NCBI RefSeq assembly: GCF_002116635.1
Contig: NZ_LQPW01000154.1
Location: 21,726-85,725, forward strand
Length of the DNA stretch: 64,000 bases
Direction: 5' to 3'
From: Mycobacterium szulgai
Lineage (GTDB): Bacteria; Actinomycetota; Actinomycetes; Mycobacteriales; Mycobacteriaceae
Position 1 is the stretch's first letter; every line of letters starts with the position of its first letter. The notes beneath the pieces were generated by a model that worked only from the letters and a program-made list of their open reading frames with translations, made no database searches and was not told the origin of the DNA. Positions 1 to 8,634 of this stretch are shown here, in pieces. The translations under genes were made by a program, and so were the position numbers.

Positions 1-595
1 GTTCGCCGTCGGGTAAGACCGCCAGCGCAAGTAGGAATACCACCAGGCAGATGGGCGGGTTGATCAAAAAGATCCATCGCCAGCTGAATGAACCGATCAA
101 CCAGCCCCCGAGCATCGGAGCAAAGACGGCGGGAAGCATCATGGGCACGGCGAGAACGACCATGAGCCGGCCGATCCGATGCGCGCCGGCCTCCCGGGTC
201 ACGATGATGAAGGTGAGCGGCAGCAATACGCCGCCGGCCAGAGCCTGCACCACCCGGAACGTCACCAGCAAGGCAATGTTGGGCGCCGCGGCACACAGCA
301 GTGATCCCACGCCGAACAACACCACCGCAGCGAGGAAGAGTCGCTTGGTGCCGAAACGGTCGGCGGCCCAGCCGGTGAGCGGAATCACCGCCGCCAACGC
401 CAACGTGTAGCCGGTCAGCGTCCAGGCGACAATGGCTGGCGGCGAGCCGAATTGGCGCGCGAAGGTCCGTTGCGCGACGATCACGATCCAGGAGTCCAGA
501 TCGGTGATCATTACGCCCAGCACACAAACGGCCGCGATCCTCAACACGCGTGCGTCGAGGCCGTCGGACACGGTGGTGCTTCGACTTGCGTGCAT
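1..595 (-). CDS. MFS drug/peptide exporter, DHA2-like, N-terminal part (runs off left edge)
   Basis: The reverse strand reads from ATG at 595 to the window edge without a stop, giving the first 198 residues. Helix 1 carries a DLDSWIV segment, where the DHA2 family usually has LDxTIV. It is followed by GWAADRFGTKRLF, the MFS motif A loop between helices 2 and 3, and further hydrophobic segments. This fits the first half of a proton-driven 14-helix exporter (EmrB/QacA type) in the inner membrane. The substrate cannot be told. It is divergent from mbtH with about 60 bases between the starts, so the two may share regulation. The C-terminal half lies outside the window. Confidence 0.85.
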   Translation of the reverse strand, partial: MHASRSTTVSDGLDARVLRIAAVCVLGVMITDLDSWIVIVAQRTFARQFGSPPAIVAWTLTGYTLALAAVIPLTGWAADRFGTKRLFLAAVVLFGVGSLLCAAAPNIALLVTFRVVQALAGGVLLPLTFIIVTREAGAHRIGRLMVVLAVPMMLPAVFAPMLGGWLIGSFSWRWIFLINPPICLVVFLLALAVLPDGE

Positions 596-656
596 CGAAA
601 ATTCTCGTTAATCGCCGCTGGGTGGATCTAAGGTTGGGACAGTACACTTCCTCCCG

Positions 657-866
657 ATGAGCACCAATCCATTTGATGACGAAAACGGCACCTTCCTGGT
701 GCTGGTCAACGACGAGGAACAGCACAGCCTGTGGCCGACCTTCGCCGACGTCCCAGACGGCTGGAAGGTGGTGTTCGGCGAGGCCAGTCGAGCGGAGTGT
801 CTGGAATACGTCGAACAGAACTGGCCAGATATCCGTCCGAAGAGTCTGCGCGACCGGCTCGGGTAG
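657..866 (+). CDS. mbtH: MbtH-like protein (NRPS adenylation-domain activator)
   Basis: A 69-residue protein that starts MSTNPFDDENG and contains HSLWP and the closing RPKSLRDRL, the signature of the MbtH family. Length is normal (about 70). MbtH proteins bind and activate adenylation domains of non-ribosomal peptide synthetases, for example in mycobactin assembly. The sequence closely resembles M. tuberculosis MbtH from memory. No NRPS gene lies in the window, so this copy is an orphan, or its partner lies left of the MFS gene. The divergent exporter hints at export of a peptide or siderophore, which is inference. The symbol reflects family identity and does not claim orthology. Confidence 0.9.
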   Translation: MSTNPFDDENGTFLVLVNDEEQHSLWPTFADVPDGWKVVFGEASRAECLEYVEQNWPDIRPKSLRDRLG

Positions 867-915
867 CCGGTATGTCCGTCGTGTCGCGGACGTACCGCAA
901 ACTTCGGTTGCCATA

Positions 916-936
916 GAGTGCGCTTGAAGCGCACTC
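916..936. promoter_or_regulatory. Perfect 9-bp hairpin between mbtH and the next gene
   Basis: GAGTGCGCT and AGCGCACTC form a perfect inverted repeat with a 3-base loop, 16 bases before the ATG at 953 and 50 bases after the mbtH stop. There is no T-tract, so it is not a classical terminator. It could be an operator or a transcript hairpin ahead of the Shine-Dalgarno AGGAAG at 939. Confidence 0.5.
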
Positions 937-952
937 GTAGGAAGCAGCCCAT

Positions 953-1687
953 ATGGACCTAGACCGCATCACCCACCCGTTGCGCTTGGCCCGGGGATCA
1001 CACCAGCCGGGATCCGCCAAAGGGTGCGCCATGAACGCGATTTCTTACATCAACGGCGACGCGCACATCACCGACTTTCCGGCGACTTCGGCCCGCCCGC
1101 TGGCCGCCTTCGTTCAGTTGTGCAACGACCTGCTCGCCGGGCCGGACGGCTACTTGTCTCCGCAAGACAGCTTCGTTGCCCTCGACCTCGGCTGGCTGAC
1201 GGTCGGAACCGCCGAGTCCACCGATCACGTCATGCACATCTGGGTGGACAAACTGCTGACCAGCCCACCGTGGGGTGTCGTGCGATACGCCGGGGATGCT
1301 GCGGCTCGGGCGATCAACGACATCGCCGAGCTACATCGCCGGCTCGGCCCCGGCGACATGCCGTCGATCGCGGCCTGGGACAGCGCCGCGCGCACCGCGC
1401 GCGACCTCAGCGCGAACATGCCGGTGGGCGCCGAACGATATGCCGTGCGCGCGGCCTACCAGTCGACCTCGCTCGTCGACCCTGACGACGCTGTCACCCT
1501 CGATGCCGTGACCGGCAACGCCTTGCGTGCTCACCGAATGGCGATCGGCGAAACCGACCCGCGCCGGATTGTGGAGATCACTCGTCAGGCCATCCGCTCG
1601 TGGCGCCGGCTGGCCGGGCTCAGCGTTGTCAGCAACACTCCGATTCCGGTCAAGGGCGTCGTGCAGCGGGTGGGGATAGCCGCTTAG
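953..1687 (+). CDS. Hypothetical protein, family not recognised
   Basis: A 244-residue soluble protein with no signal peptide or membrane segment that I can see. Two starts are possible: ATG 953 behind AGGAAG (8-base spacing), and ATG 1031 behind AAAGGG (6-base spacing). The second gives a cleaner N-terminus, MNAISYINGD. The middle is rich in alanine and tryptophan-containing helices. The C-terminus carries a basic patch (QAIRSWRRLAG). It follows mbtH on the same strand after 86 bases that hold a hairpin, and its stop overlaps the convergent glycosyltransferase stop by 4 bases. I do not assign a function. Confidence 0.65.
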   Translation: MDLDRITHPLRLARGSHQPGSAKGCAMNAISYINGDAHITDFPATSARPLAAFVQLCNDLLAGPDGYLSPQDSFVALDLGWLTVGTAESTDHVMHIWVDKLLTSPPWGVVRYAGDAAARAINDIAELHRRLGPGDMPSIAAWDSAARTARDLSANMPVGAERYAVRAAYQSTSLVDPDDAVTLDAVTGNALRAHRMAIGETDPRRIVEITRQAIRSWRRLAGLSVVSNTPIPVKGVVQRVGIAA

Positions 1688-2853
1688 TCAGGCCTGGTCA
1701 GGCCTTCCAGCAGAGCGGCGGCAGCGGCGACGCTTACCGCGGGATCAGTCATCTCGGCGGCCACCGCGCGGGCTCTGCTCGTGCAGTGTGGAGTGAGGAT
1801 GGTACGCAGGTCCGAGACGAGTGAGTCGCGGGTGGTTGCCGAAAAGGCCCGTGCTGCGCCCACTTCCAGTTCTGCGACGGCGGCTGCCCAGAGCGGTTGA
1901 TCGAGCCAGAACCAGAGGATCAGGGTTGGAACGCCGGCCCGCAAGCCCGCGGCTGTGGTGCCGGCGCCACCGTGATGAACCACTGCGCGGCATGCCGGGA
2001 AAACGGCCGAGTGGTTCACCGCGCCGACGGCCATCAGGTGATCGCTCCGGGTTGGCTCGGTCCCGCTGCCGCAAATCAGCGCACGCTCACCCAGCTGCGC
2101 GCAGGCCGCCTCGATCATGGCGACGGTCTCGGCGGGCCGCGCCAGCGGAGTGCTGCCGAATCCGAAGTAAATTGGCGCCTTTCCGGCGGCGATCCAGCAC
2201 AGCACCGTCTCGTCGGCGTCGGTCGGCAACTGCAGCGTCAGTGCGCCGACGAAGGGCCGGCGAGCATCGGGCTGCACCCATTGCCCGGCAGGCTCGGGCA
2301 GGCACAGTTCGTCGTACGCCTGTATCTGTAGCGCTGGTGGCACCGGCTGGGCCTCCGGTAATCCGAGTGCGTCGCGCTGAGCGCCTTCCACCGCCGTGGT
2401 GATGAGCGGTGCCGCCCCGCCGGAGGCCCAGATCCGCGCCGGGAAGGGGTGCACGGCGGCCAGCGGAATGCCTTGGTATTCAGCTACATTGGCGGCCAGA
2501 CCTTGTTCGTTGAAGCTGGCCACCAGCAGGTCGGCGCCGGCCGTGAGCGACGTCAGGGTCGCGCTTTTGTCCAGATTGATCAGGCTGACATGCTCAATCA
2601 CCTCGGAGAGCATGCTGACCGGATTCTGGACCTGCGTTGCGAGCTTGCGAGCCAGATCCGACGCCGGATTCAGTTCCTCCCGCGAATCCGGCCCGTAGGT
2701 AGCGGCAATCAGCCCCGCCGACTCGACGAAGCCAACCAGGTTAGGTGGGACCGCCATGCACACGCTATGACCCCGGCGCGCCAGTTCCACGCCGACGGCC
2801 GCGCAGGGCTCGACATCACCGCGACTTCCATACGCTGCCAGCACGACTCGCAC
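1684..2853 (-). CDS. Family 1 glycosyltransferase (UDP-sugar dependent, GT-B fold)
   Basis: A 389-residue protein that starts at GTG 2853 with MRVVLAAYGSRGDVEP, the N-terminal glycine/arginine-aspartate motif of the sterol-glucosyltransferase-like GT1 family. Near residue 290 it has HHGGAGTT, the acceptor/nucleotide-sugar motif of the C-terminal Rossmann domain. Mycobacterial relatives glycosylate glycopeptidolipids and other surface lipids (Rv1524/Rv1526c type). It lies 27 bases downstream of the acyl-CoA dehydrogenase gene, in a tetR-fadE-GT operon. That suggests a lipid acceptor, which is inference. Length is slightly under the 410-430 usual for mycobacterial members. Confidence 0.85.
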   Translation of the reverse strand: MRVVLAAYGSRGDVEPCAAVGVELARRGHSVCMAVPPNLVGFVESAGLIAATYGPDSREELNPASDLARKLATQVQNPVSMLSEVIEHVSLINLDKSATLTSLTAGADLLVASFNEQGLAANVAEYQGIPLAAVHPFPARIWASGGAAPLITTAVEGAQRDALGLPEAQPVPPALQIQAYDELCLPEPAGQWVQPDARRPFVGALTLQLPTDADETVLCWIAAGKAPIYFGFGSTPLARPAETVAMIEAACAQLGERALICGSGTEPTRSDHLMAVGAVNHSAVFPACRAVVHHGGAGTTAAGLRAGVPTLILWFWLDQPLWAAAVAELEVGAARAFSATTRDSLVSDLRTILTPHCTSRARAVAAEMTDPAVSVAAAAALLEGLTRPD

Positions 2854-2880
2854 TTGCCGACCCTAGCCCGCGGATTGGGG

Positions 2881-4092
2881 CTAGCGGATCGGCAAGCCCG
2901 TCAGCGCGCGCGAAATCACCAGGCGCTGGATTTCGCTGGTTCCCTCGAAGATAGTGAAGATCTTGGAGTCGCGGTGCATCCGCTCCACCGGGTAGTCGCG
3001 GGTGTACCCGTTGCCGCCGAGGATCTGGATGGCCTCGTCGGTGACATACACCGCGGTTTCGCTTGCCATCAGCTTGGCCATCGACCCTTCGGCCGAGTCG
3101 AAGTTCTGGTTGTTGCGGGCCATCCAGCCGGCCCGCCAGACCAGCAGCCGGGCCGCGTCGATGCGGGTTTTCATGTCCGCGAGCTTGAACGCCACCGCTT
3201 GGAATTCGCCGATCTTGCGGCCGAATTGTTCGCGCTGGCAGGAATATTCGAGCGCGTACTCATAGGCGGCGCGGGCAACACCGACGGCCATGGCACCGAC
3301 GGTGGGCCGGGTGCGTTCGAAGGTCTTCATCGCAGCCTGCCCACCGGCGGAGGCACCGGACTTCACCCGGGCGATGCGTGCTTCGAATTTTTCGCGGCCA
3401 CCCAGGATCGTGTCCTCGGGAATCCGCACGTTGTCGAGAACCACCTCGGCGGTGTGCGAAGCACGGATCCCGTGCTTTTTGAACTTCTGCCCCTGCGCCA
3501 ATCCCGGGGTTTCCGGCGGGATGACGAAGGTGGCCTGGCCGCGGGTGCCGAGCTCGGGATAGACCGATGCGACGACGATGTGCACGTTCGCGATACCGCC
3601 ATTGGTGGCCCAGGTCTTGGTGCCGTTGAGAACCCACTCGCGGGTCGCCTCGTCATAGCGTGCCCGAGTGCGGATGGCGCCGACGTCCGAGCCCGCGTCG
3701 GGCTCCGACGAACAGAATGCGCCGAGCTTGGGCTCGCCTGGGGTACCGAACATCTCGGGAAGCCAGCGGCCCAGCTGTTCGGGAGTTCCGTTGCCCGCCA
3801 ACGCCGCCGCGGCCAGCCCGGTGCCCATGATGGACAGCGCGATACCGGCATCGCCCCAGAACAGCTCCTCTAACACGGTGATCATGGCCAACCCGGTCGG
3901 CTCGCCGGACTGCTGCCCGAAGAATTCAGGCGAATACAGGCCCACCTTCGCAGCCTCCTGGATAACCGGCCACGGGGTCTCTTCACGCTCATCCCATTCG
4001 GCGGCGGCGGGGCGTATGACCTCGGCGGCAAACTGGTGCACCCAGTCGCGCACCTCGATCACGTCTTCGCTCAATTGCAGCGAGAATGTCAT
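2881..4092 (-). CDS. Acyl-CoA dehydrogenase (FadE family)
   Basis: A 403-residue FAD enzyme of the acyl-CoA dehydrogenase superfamily, oxidising an acyl-CoA at the alpha-beta carbons. Seen in sequence: the FAD/substrate loop EPDAGSD near residue 130, WATNGG near 160, and the C-terminal FEGTSEIQ in which E383 is at the usual catalytic-base position. ATG 4092 is preceded by AAGGAG at 7 bases. It is the second gene of a leftward operon, 22 bases after the TetR gene, which is therefore its likely regulator. The exact FadE number and chain-length preference cannot be read from sequence. Confidence 0.9.
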   Translation of the reverse strand: MTFSLQLSEDVIEVRDWVHQFAAEVIRPAAAEWDEREETPWPVIQEAAKVGLYSPEFFGQQSGEPTGLAMITVLEELFWGDAGIALSIMGTGLAAAALAGNGTPEQLGRWLPEMFGTPGEPKLGAFCSSEPDAGSDVGAIRTRARYDEATREWVLNGTKTWATNGGIANVHIVVASVYPELGTRGQATFVIPPETPGLAQGQKFKKHGIRASHTAEVVLDNVRIPEDTILGGREKFEARIARVKSGASAGGQAAMKTFERTRPTVGAMAVGVARAAYEYALEYSCQREQFGRKIGEFQAVAFKLADMKTRIDAARLLVWRAGWMARNNQNFDSAEGSMAKLMASETAVYVTDEAIQILGGNGYTRDYPVERMHRDSKIFTIFEGTSEIQRLVISRALTGLPIR

Positions 4093-4114
4093 GGCTTTAC
4101 TCCTTGGTGGTCCT

Positions 4115-4729
4115 TTATTCCTTGGTGGTTAGGTAGCTGACCGTTTGGCTGACCCACGCCTCGAAATAACGCTTCTCATCAACGTTTCCGGGGAGGCGGC
4201 CGGTCAGCGCTTGCAGCGTGGCGGCATAGGACAGGGACCCGATTGCAACTGCCGCGGCTGCTTCGGGATCGCGGACGGTCATCCGTCCGCGGTTGTTCGC
4301 CTTGCCGAGTTCGTCGGCGAATCGCTGGTAGGCGTTGTCGGTGATCACCTGCCAGGTCTTCTCGTCGAGATCGCCGAGTTCGTCGGGTTCGCGCAGCATG
4401 ACCTTCAGCAGATCCTCACTCTGCTTCAGGTTGTTCCAGATCAGCTGGCCTGCGGTGCGCACCGCATCCTCGACGGTCTTCGGCCGGCCTGCGTCGTATT
4501 CCTCTCGCGCGGCGACCACGCTCTCGATGCGGTGGCTGACCGCCGCCTCCAGCAGCGCACGCTTGGAGGCGAAATGCTTGTACAGCGCGCCCGATCCCGG
4601 CGCCAGGCCGGAGGCGCGCTGAATGTCGGCGACCGACGTCGCCGCATACCCCTTAGCGGCAAACAGCTTCAGCGCCTCGGCCAGCAGCCGGTCACGTCCG
4701 GAGGCGAGCATGAGTGAGAGAGTACTCAC
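4115..4729 (-). CDS. TetR-family transcriptional regulator
   Basis: About 200 residues with an N-terminal TetR helix-turn-helix: FAAKGYAATSVADI, then the recognition region GALYKHFASK near residue 50. The ligand domain is all helical. It heads the operon that continues into the acyl-CoA dehydrogenase and glycosyltransferase, so it probably autoregulates and senses an acyl-CoA or lipid (inference). Two starts are possible. GTG 4729 has GGAAGG only 3 bases upstream. ATG 4711 gives the more usual N-terminus MLASGRDRLL but has no Shine-Dalgarno. The operator-like palindrome at 4711-4732 overlaps whichever start is used. Confidence 0.88.
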   Translation of the reverse strand: MSTLSLMLASGRDRLLAEALKLFAAKGYAATSVADIQRASGLAPGSGALYKHFASKRALLEAAVSHRIESVVAAREEYDAGRPKTVEDAVRTAGQLIWNNLKQSEDLLKVMLREPDELGDLDEKTWQVITDNAYQRFADELGKANNRGRMTVRDPEAAAAVAIGSLSYAATLQALTGRLPGNVDEKRYFEAWVSQTVSYLTTKE

Positions 4730-4732
4730 TCA
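4711..4732. promoter_or_regulatory. Operator-like palindrome at the TetR start codon
   Basis: TGAGTGAG (4711-4718) and CTCACTCA (4725-4732) are perfect 8-base inverted arms around 6 bases. Size and position, over the start of a TetR gene, fit an autoregulatory TetR operator. Binding there would block initiation of the whole tetR-fadE-GT operon. Confidence 0.6.
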
Positions 4733-4826
4733 CCTTCCATCGGCGCAAACCGATCCGGCTGCGCCGAACGTGCACCCACAGCGAGAAAACCGGCGAAAAA
4801 TCGCGGTCAGTGCACGCTCGGTGCTC

Positions 4827-6041
4827 CTAGAAAAAGAACCCGGCGTATGGAGCCTGCGGTACCGCGAAGAGCCGATCGGCCACTACGAGCGCCGCCGGAT
4901 CGTCGGTGCGGGCCAGTCCGGCGACCGCGAGGCTGCGCCAGTTATGGCCACCGAGCAGCACCGCGCCCAGGCCCTCGATCGTGATATGCACTTCGGCGGG
5001 CCGGGTGCTCGATTCGGCACCGTCGGCGCTGATGGTGAACCGGCCCGAATTTCGCAACACCGGATCGTCGACCGCGATAGTAACGGCGCCCTCGCCCGCA
5101 TAGCTGCGCGCCGACAGCGCCGTTGCGACGTCGATGACGCGCAGCCACGTTTCGTCGTGCACCGCGGTGATCTTCGCGGCACGGCGGTCGAGCAGCAGGG
5201 CCGGCAGCGGATCGTCGAGCGGCAGCATCCAGAACACCACGCGGTCAATGAGATCCAGGCCGAGCAGGAAGCGCAGCAACCCGAGATAGGCCTCGGTGGT
5301 GGGGGCGAAGAAATCCTCGACCACGATGGTCCGCTGATCGCTGACGAACCACGTGCCGGTGTCGGTGGGGCGGTAGCGGGCGAAGCCGGATTCGGCGCCC
5401 GGCTCGCCGTGCACTGCGATATATGAAGGGCCCGGCGATGATTCGGTGCGCAGCTGCAGACTCTCCCACCACGCCTGCGGGCGGTCAACCGTTCCGGCCC
5501 GGCACGGGCGATTCTCCCGGTAGATCCTGGGCAGCAGATCCCACGCCTGCGCGGCCTCGATGAGTCGCACCCGCCCGCCGGCTTCGACTCCTGGCCGCAG
5601 CTTTGCCCGCGCCGCCTGCACCTCGATACTTTGCACCGAATTGGCGACGCCATAGCCGTAGCGACCATAGATGGTCGCCTCCGACGCGCGCAGTGTGGCG
5701 ACCACCTCACCGCGCGCAGCGAAGTCGTGTAGCTGGTGGTGCACCAGTCCGGTGGCGATACCGCGCCTGGTGAACGACGGCAGTACGCCGATGTGTGTCA
5801 CGCCGGCGTGGGCCACGGTGGCTCCGCCCGGCAACGTCAGTCGGCCGGTTATGGCGTCAGCGGTGCCGATCAATTTGCCGTCGACGAATGCACCGATTGT
5901 GCGGCCCGGTTCGAGGAGCTGCGTGATCTGCCCCGGCGGCAGATTCGGTAGTGGCGGCAAGCCGACCATCGCCGCGCGAAACACTTTGGCGGCAGCCAGC
6001 AGGTCGTCTTCGCTGTCCAGAACCCGGATATCGGTGCTCAC
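4827..6041 (-). CDS. Eis-family N-acetyltransferase (GNAT plus SCP2-like domain)
   Basis: 404 residues from GTG 6041. The first domain has GNAT features: THIGVLPSFTRRGIATGL near residue 90 is the acetyl-CoA pyrophosphate loop (Q/RxxGxG/A type), and RASEATIYGRYGYG follows. The second half holds a diverged GNAT and a C-terminal sterol-carrier-like domain ending in aromatic residues (GFFF), as Eis proteins do. Eis enzymes acetylate amines at several positions, including aminoglycosides and peptides. Detailed sequence differs from M. tuberculosis Eis (402 residues), so this is a paralogous type. It is third in a padR-monooxygenase-eis run. A longer GTG start at 6074 is less likely. Confidence 0.85.
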   Translation of the reverse strand: MSTDIRVLDSEDDLLAAAKVFRAAMVGLPPLPNLPPGQITQLLEPGRTIGAFVDGKLIGTADAITGRLTLPGGATVAHAGVTHIGVLPSFTRRGIATGLVHHQLHDFAARGEVVATLRASEATIYGRYGYGVANSVQSIEVQAARAKLRPGVEAGGRVRLIEAAQAWDLLPRIYRENRPCRAGTVDRPQAWWESLQLRTESSPGPSYIAVHGEPGAESGFARYRPTDTGTWFVSDQRTIVVEDFFAPTTEAYLGLLRFLLGLDLIDRVVFWMLPLDDPLPALLLDRRAAKITAVHDETWLRVIDVATALSARSYAGEGAVTIAVDDPVLRNSGRFTISADGAESSTRPAEVHITIEGLGAVLLGGHNWRSLAVAGLARTDDPAALVVADRLFAVPQAPYAGFFF

Positions 6042-6077
6042 CCGGCAAATGTAATCGCCGACGGCGGCCGGCACGCC

Positions 6078-7532
6078 TTAGCGGATGTCGAAGTGCCCGG
6101 GCTCCGGGTCGGCCAGCATGGCCGTCAGCGTCGCGCGGTCATACGGCCACAGATCGATGGTGTTGTTTTCGGTGCGGTACCAGGAGTTGCAGCCGGTATT
6201 CCAGACCGTGGGCGTCATGGCCGCGGCCACCGCGGCGTTGAATTCGTCGGTGGCCTCCTCGGTCACCTCGATCGAGGTCGCCGTGCCGGCGCGCAGCATG
6301 TCCAGGAACCGCGCGATGTAATTGGCAGTCCGTTCGGCCGAATACTGCAGAGAGATGGATCCGGTGGGCGAGTTCGGACCCAGCACGGTGAACAGGTTGG
6401 GGAATCCGGGGATAGCGGTCATCCGGTATGCCCTCGGGCCGCCGGCCCACGCCTTATCGATGGTCAGGCCGTCACGGCCGGTGATCTCCATGGGCCGCAT
6501 GTAGTTGTGCGTCTGAAATCCGGTGGCCAGAATGATGACGTCGACGGGCCGGTCACGGCCGTCGGCGGTGCGAATGCCGGTGGGTGTCACCTCGGTGATC
6601 CGTTCGGTCACCAGCTCAGCGTTGTCGGATTGTATTGCGCGGTAATAGGTTCCGGACACCACCTGCCGTTTGCACAGCGGCTGGTAGTCGGGGGTCAACC
6701 GGCTGCGCAGGTCTGGGTCGCGGACCTGCAGGCGCAGGCAGAGCCGGGCGTAGGCCTGGACCGTGCGCCGGCGCCACGACGGCCTGGTGGTGACGTCGGC
6801 CAGAATTCCCGAGCCCCACAGCAGGCCCCGGTACAGTGCCTCGTGCGCCCTGGGCCAACGGGTCAGCGCCGCGCTGAGAAAAACGCTCTGGCGCAACGAC
6901 ATCGGCGCCCAGAGAATCCACTGCGGGGAGCGGACGTAGTGGGCGATGGCCGCCGCGCTCGGCTGCAGCGCGGAAACGATTTGCACACCTGTGGATCCGG
7001 TGCCGATGACCGCGATTCGCTTGCCGCACAGATCAAGCTCGTCGTCCCAGCGCGCGGTATGCACCACCGGGCCGGCGAACTCGTCGAGGCCGGGAATGTC
7101 CGGGGTCGCCGGGTGGTGGAGCACTCCGGTGGCGCAGACGACGACGTCGGCGACGATCTGCTCGCTGCCGGTGGTGGTCAATGTCCAGCTCGCGGTGTCA
7201 GCACACCACTGTGCGGCAACGACTTCGGTGTTCAACCGGATGCGATCGCCCAAGCCGAGCGAATCCACCACCTCGCGGTGATAGCGCTGGATGTCGCGGC
7301 CGTCGGCCCAGACGTGCGACCAATCGGGCTTCGGTGCGAAACCGAATTGGTAAAGCTGAGAGGGCACGTCGCAGGTGAGGCCGGGATAGTGGTTCCAGTG
7401 CCATACCCCGCCCACGTCGGACGCCTTGTCCAGCACGGTGACGTCGGTGCAGCCACGGTGGGTGAAGATGTGCAGCGCGGTGATTCCGGCCAGACCGGCG
7501 CCGATGATGACAACCCGCGGCTCTCGGCTCAT
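6078..7532 (-). CDS. Flavin-containing monooxygenase / Baeyer-Villiger type
   Basis: 484 residues. Two dinucleotide-binding motifs are visible: GAGLAG at residues 11-16 for FAD, and GTGSTG near 180 for NADPH. Just before the second is FAGPVVHTARWD, which matches the Baeyer-Villiger fingerprint FxGxxxHxxxW. DVGGVWHWNHYPG and the C-terminal LGPNSPTGS also fit the class. It inserts one oxygen atom into ketones or N/S atoms; the substrate is unknown. It is the middle gene of the padR operon, 39 bases after the PadR gene and 36 before the eis-like start, so PadR probably controls it. Confidence 0.88.
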   Translation of the reverse strand: MSREPRVVIIGAGLAGITALHIFTHRGCTDVTVLDKASDVGGVWHWNHYPGLTCDVPSQLYQFGFAPKPDWSHVWADGRDIQRYHREVVDSLGLGDRIRLNTEVVAAQWCADTASWTLTTTGSEQIVADVVVCATGVLHHPATPDIPGLDEFAGPVVHTARWDDELDLCGKRIAVIGTGSTGVQIVSALQPSAAAIAHYVRSPQWILWAPMSLRQSVFLSAALTRWPRAHEALYRGLLWGSGILADVTTRPSWRRRTVQAYARLCLRLQVRDPDLRSRLTPDYQPLCKRQVVSGTYYRAIQSDNAELVTERITEVTPTGIRTADGRDRPVDVIILATGFQTHNYMRPMEITGRDGLTIDKAWAGGPRAYRMTAIPGFPNLFTVLGPNSPTGSISLQYSAERTANYIARFLDMLRAGTATSIEVTEEATDEFNAAVAAAMTPTVWNTGCNSWYRTENNTIDLWPYDRATLTAMLADPEPGHFDIR

Positions 7533-7571
7533 CCGCTGATCCCGCTTCTCATAGCTGCGTTCGGATCGGGG

Positions 7572-8129
7572 TCATAGCCGGTACCGGTGGTCGATGATCG
7601 TCAACGCATGCTCAGCCCAGCGAATGTTCTCCTCCTCGAACGAGATTCCGCGCAGCAGCGTCAGGTAGGGGCCCACTCGCTCTGCCTCGGCGAGGAAAGC
7701 CCCTTCGGTACGGCCGTCAAGCATGCGGGCCCGAAGCCGTTCGTAGCGTTGCAGTTTGGCGCTGGCCCAGTGAAGTCGTCCGGCGATGAAGTCGCGGACC
7801 GCTTGCGTGTCACCGGCGTCGGCGGCTTGGACTTTGACCAGCAACTCATCACGGATCACCGACGGCTTGGGTGCCCGCGCGGTGAACTGCCGGATCGCCT
7901 CATGGCCGGCCTCGGTGAGCGTATACATCCGCTTGTTCGGCCGGCGTTCCTGGTGAACGACGCGTGCGGAGATAAGGCCTTGTTCGGCCAGCCGGTCGAG
8001 TTCGCGATACAACTGCTGCGGGGTGGCCATCCAGAAGTTCGCCACCGACGCATCGAAGCCCTTGGCCAGGTCGTATCCCGACGATTCGCCCTCGAGCAGC
8101 GCAGCCAGCACGGCGTCTCGCAGGGACAT
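7572..8129 (-). CDS. PadR-family transcriptional regulator
   Basis: 185 residues. The N-terminal winged helix-turn-helix (residues 1-85) has SSGYDLAKGF and TPQQLYRELDRLAEQGL, the PadR recognition helix, followed by the wing RRPNKRMYTLTEAG. The C-terminal half is a helical Vir_C dimerisation domain of PadR subfamily 2. PadR proteins repress their own and neighbouring genes and release DNA on binding small, often phenolic or drug-like ligands. It heads the monooxygenase-eis operon and is divergent from the NTF2-like gene. Confidence 0.9.
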   Translation of the reverse strand: MSLRDAVLAALLEGESSGYDLAKGFDASVANFWMATPQQLYRELDRLAEQGLISARVVHQERRPNKRMYTLTEAGHEAIRQFTARAPKPSVIRDELLVKVQAADAGDTQAVRDFIAGRLHWASAKLQRYERLRARMLDGRTEGAFLAEAERVGPYLTLLRGISFEEENIRWAEHALTIIDHRYRL

Positions 8130-8164
8130 CGGGCGATCATATAACCATGCACCTATTCAACAAA

Positions 8165-8176
8165 GTGATTAATCAC
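8165..8176. promoter_or_regulatory. Palindrome in the padR divergent promoter
   Basis: GTGATTAATCAC is a perfect 12-base palindrome in the 86-base gap between the padR start (8129) and the gene at 8216. CACCTAT occurs beside it and again about 23 bases away. It is a likely PadR operator serving both directions. Confidence 0.5.
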
Positions 8177-8215
8177 CTATGGACACGTCCGGGGTGTGGC
8201 GTCTAACTTGTCCAC

Positions 8216-8632
8216 ATGCATCCATTCCGTAAGGCGGTCGAAGCGCGCGATGAGGCGGCCGTCCAGGCGATGTTGGCCGACGACGTCGTATTCACCAGCC
8301 CGGTGGCGTTCAAGCCGTACGTCGGCAAGCCGATCACCGCAGCCCTGCTGAGCGGTGTGTTGCGGGTCTTCGAGGACTTTCACTACATCCGGGAGATCAC
8401 CGACGCCAACGGCCGCGATCACGCGTTCGTCTTCGAAGCCGGGATTTCGGGCTCGCCGGGGGTGAAGATCACCGGCTGCGATTTCCTGCACTTCAACGAC
8501 GACGGCCTCATCGACGACTTCATGGTGATGGTCCGGCCGCTGTCGGGTGCAACCGCACTGTCCGAGGCGATGGGGGCCCAGTTCGACCGGATTCAGCAAG
8601 AGGCGCTCGAATTCGCCGCGCAGGCAGGCTGA
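8216..8632 (+). CDS. SnoaL/NTF2-like domain protein
   Basis: 138 residues with the NTF2-like pattern: the helix AVEARDEAAVQAMLADDVVFTSP, then beta strands ending VKITGCDFLHFNDDGLIDDFMVMVRP. The fold makes a cone-shaped cavity and is used by small isomerases, hydrolases and binding proteins; no catalytic role can be assigned. The next gene starts 2 bases after its stop, so it is cotranscribed with the F420-type oxidoreductase and may act on the same substrate (inference). Confidence 0.85.
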   Translation: MHPFRKAVEARDEAAVQAMLADDVVFTSPVAFKPYVGKPITAALLSGVLRVFEDFHYIREITDANGRDHAFVFEAGISGSPGVKITGCDFLHFNDDGLIDDFMVMVRPLSGATALSEAMGAQFDRIQQEALEFAAQAG

Positions 8633-8634
8633 CC

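Noticed and set aside
953..1030. N-terminal 26 codons of the hypothetical gene as firmly coding
   Set aside because: Both starts have good ribosome sites, and the extension looks unlike the rest, so I left the choice open instead of calling it certain.
2449..3873. 474-residue open frame on the plus strand
   Set aside because: Spans the opposite-strand glycosyltransferase and acyl-CoA dehydrogenase; composition is that of a shadow frame.
6093..7577. 494-residue open frame on the plus strand
   Set aside because: Shadow of the flavin monooxygenase gene, which has complete FAD and NADPH motifs on the other strand.
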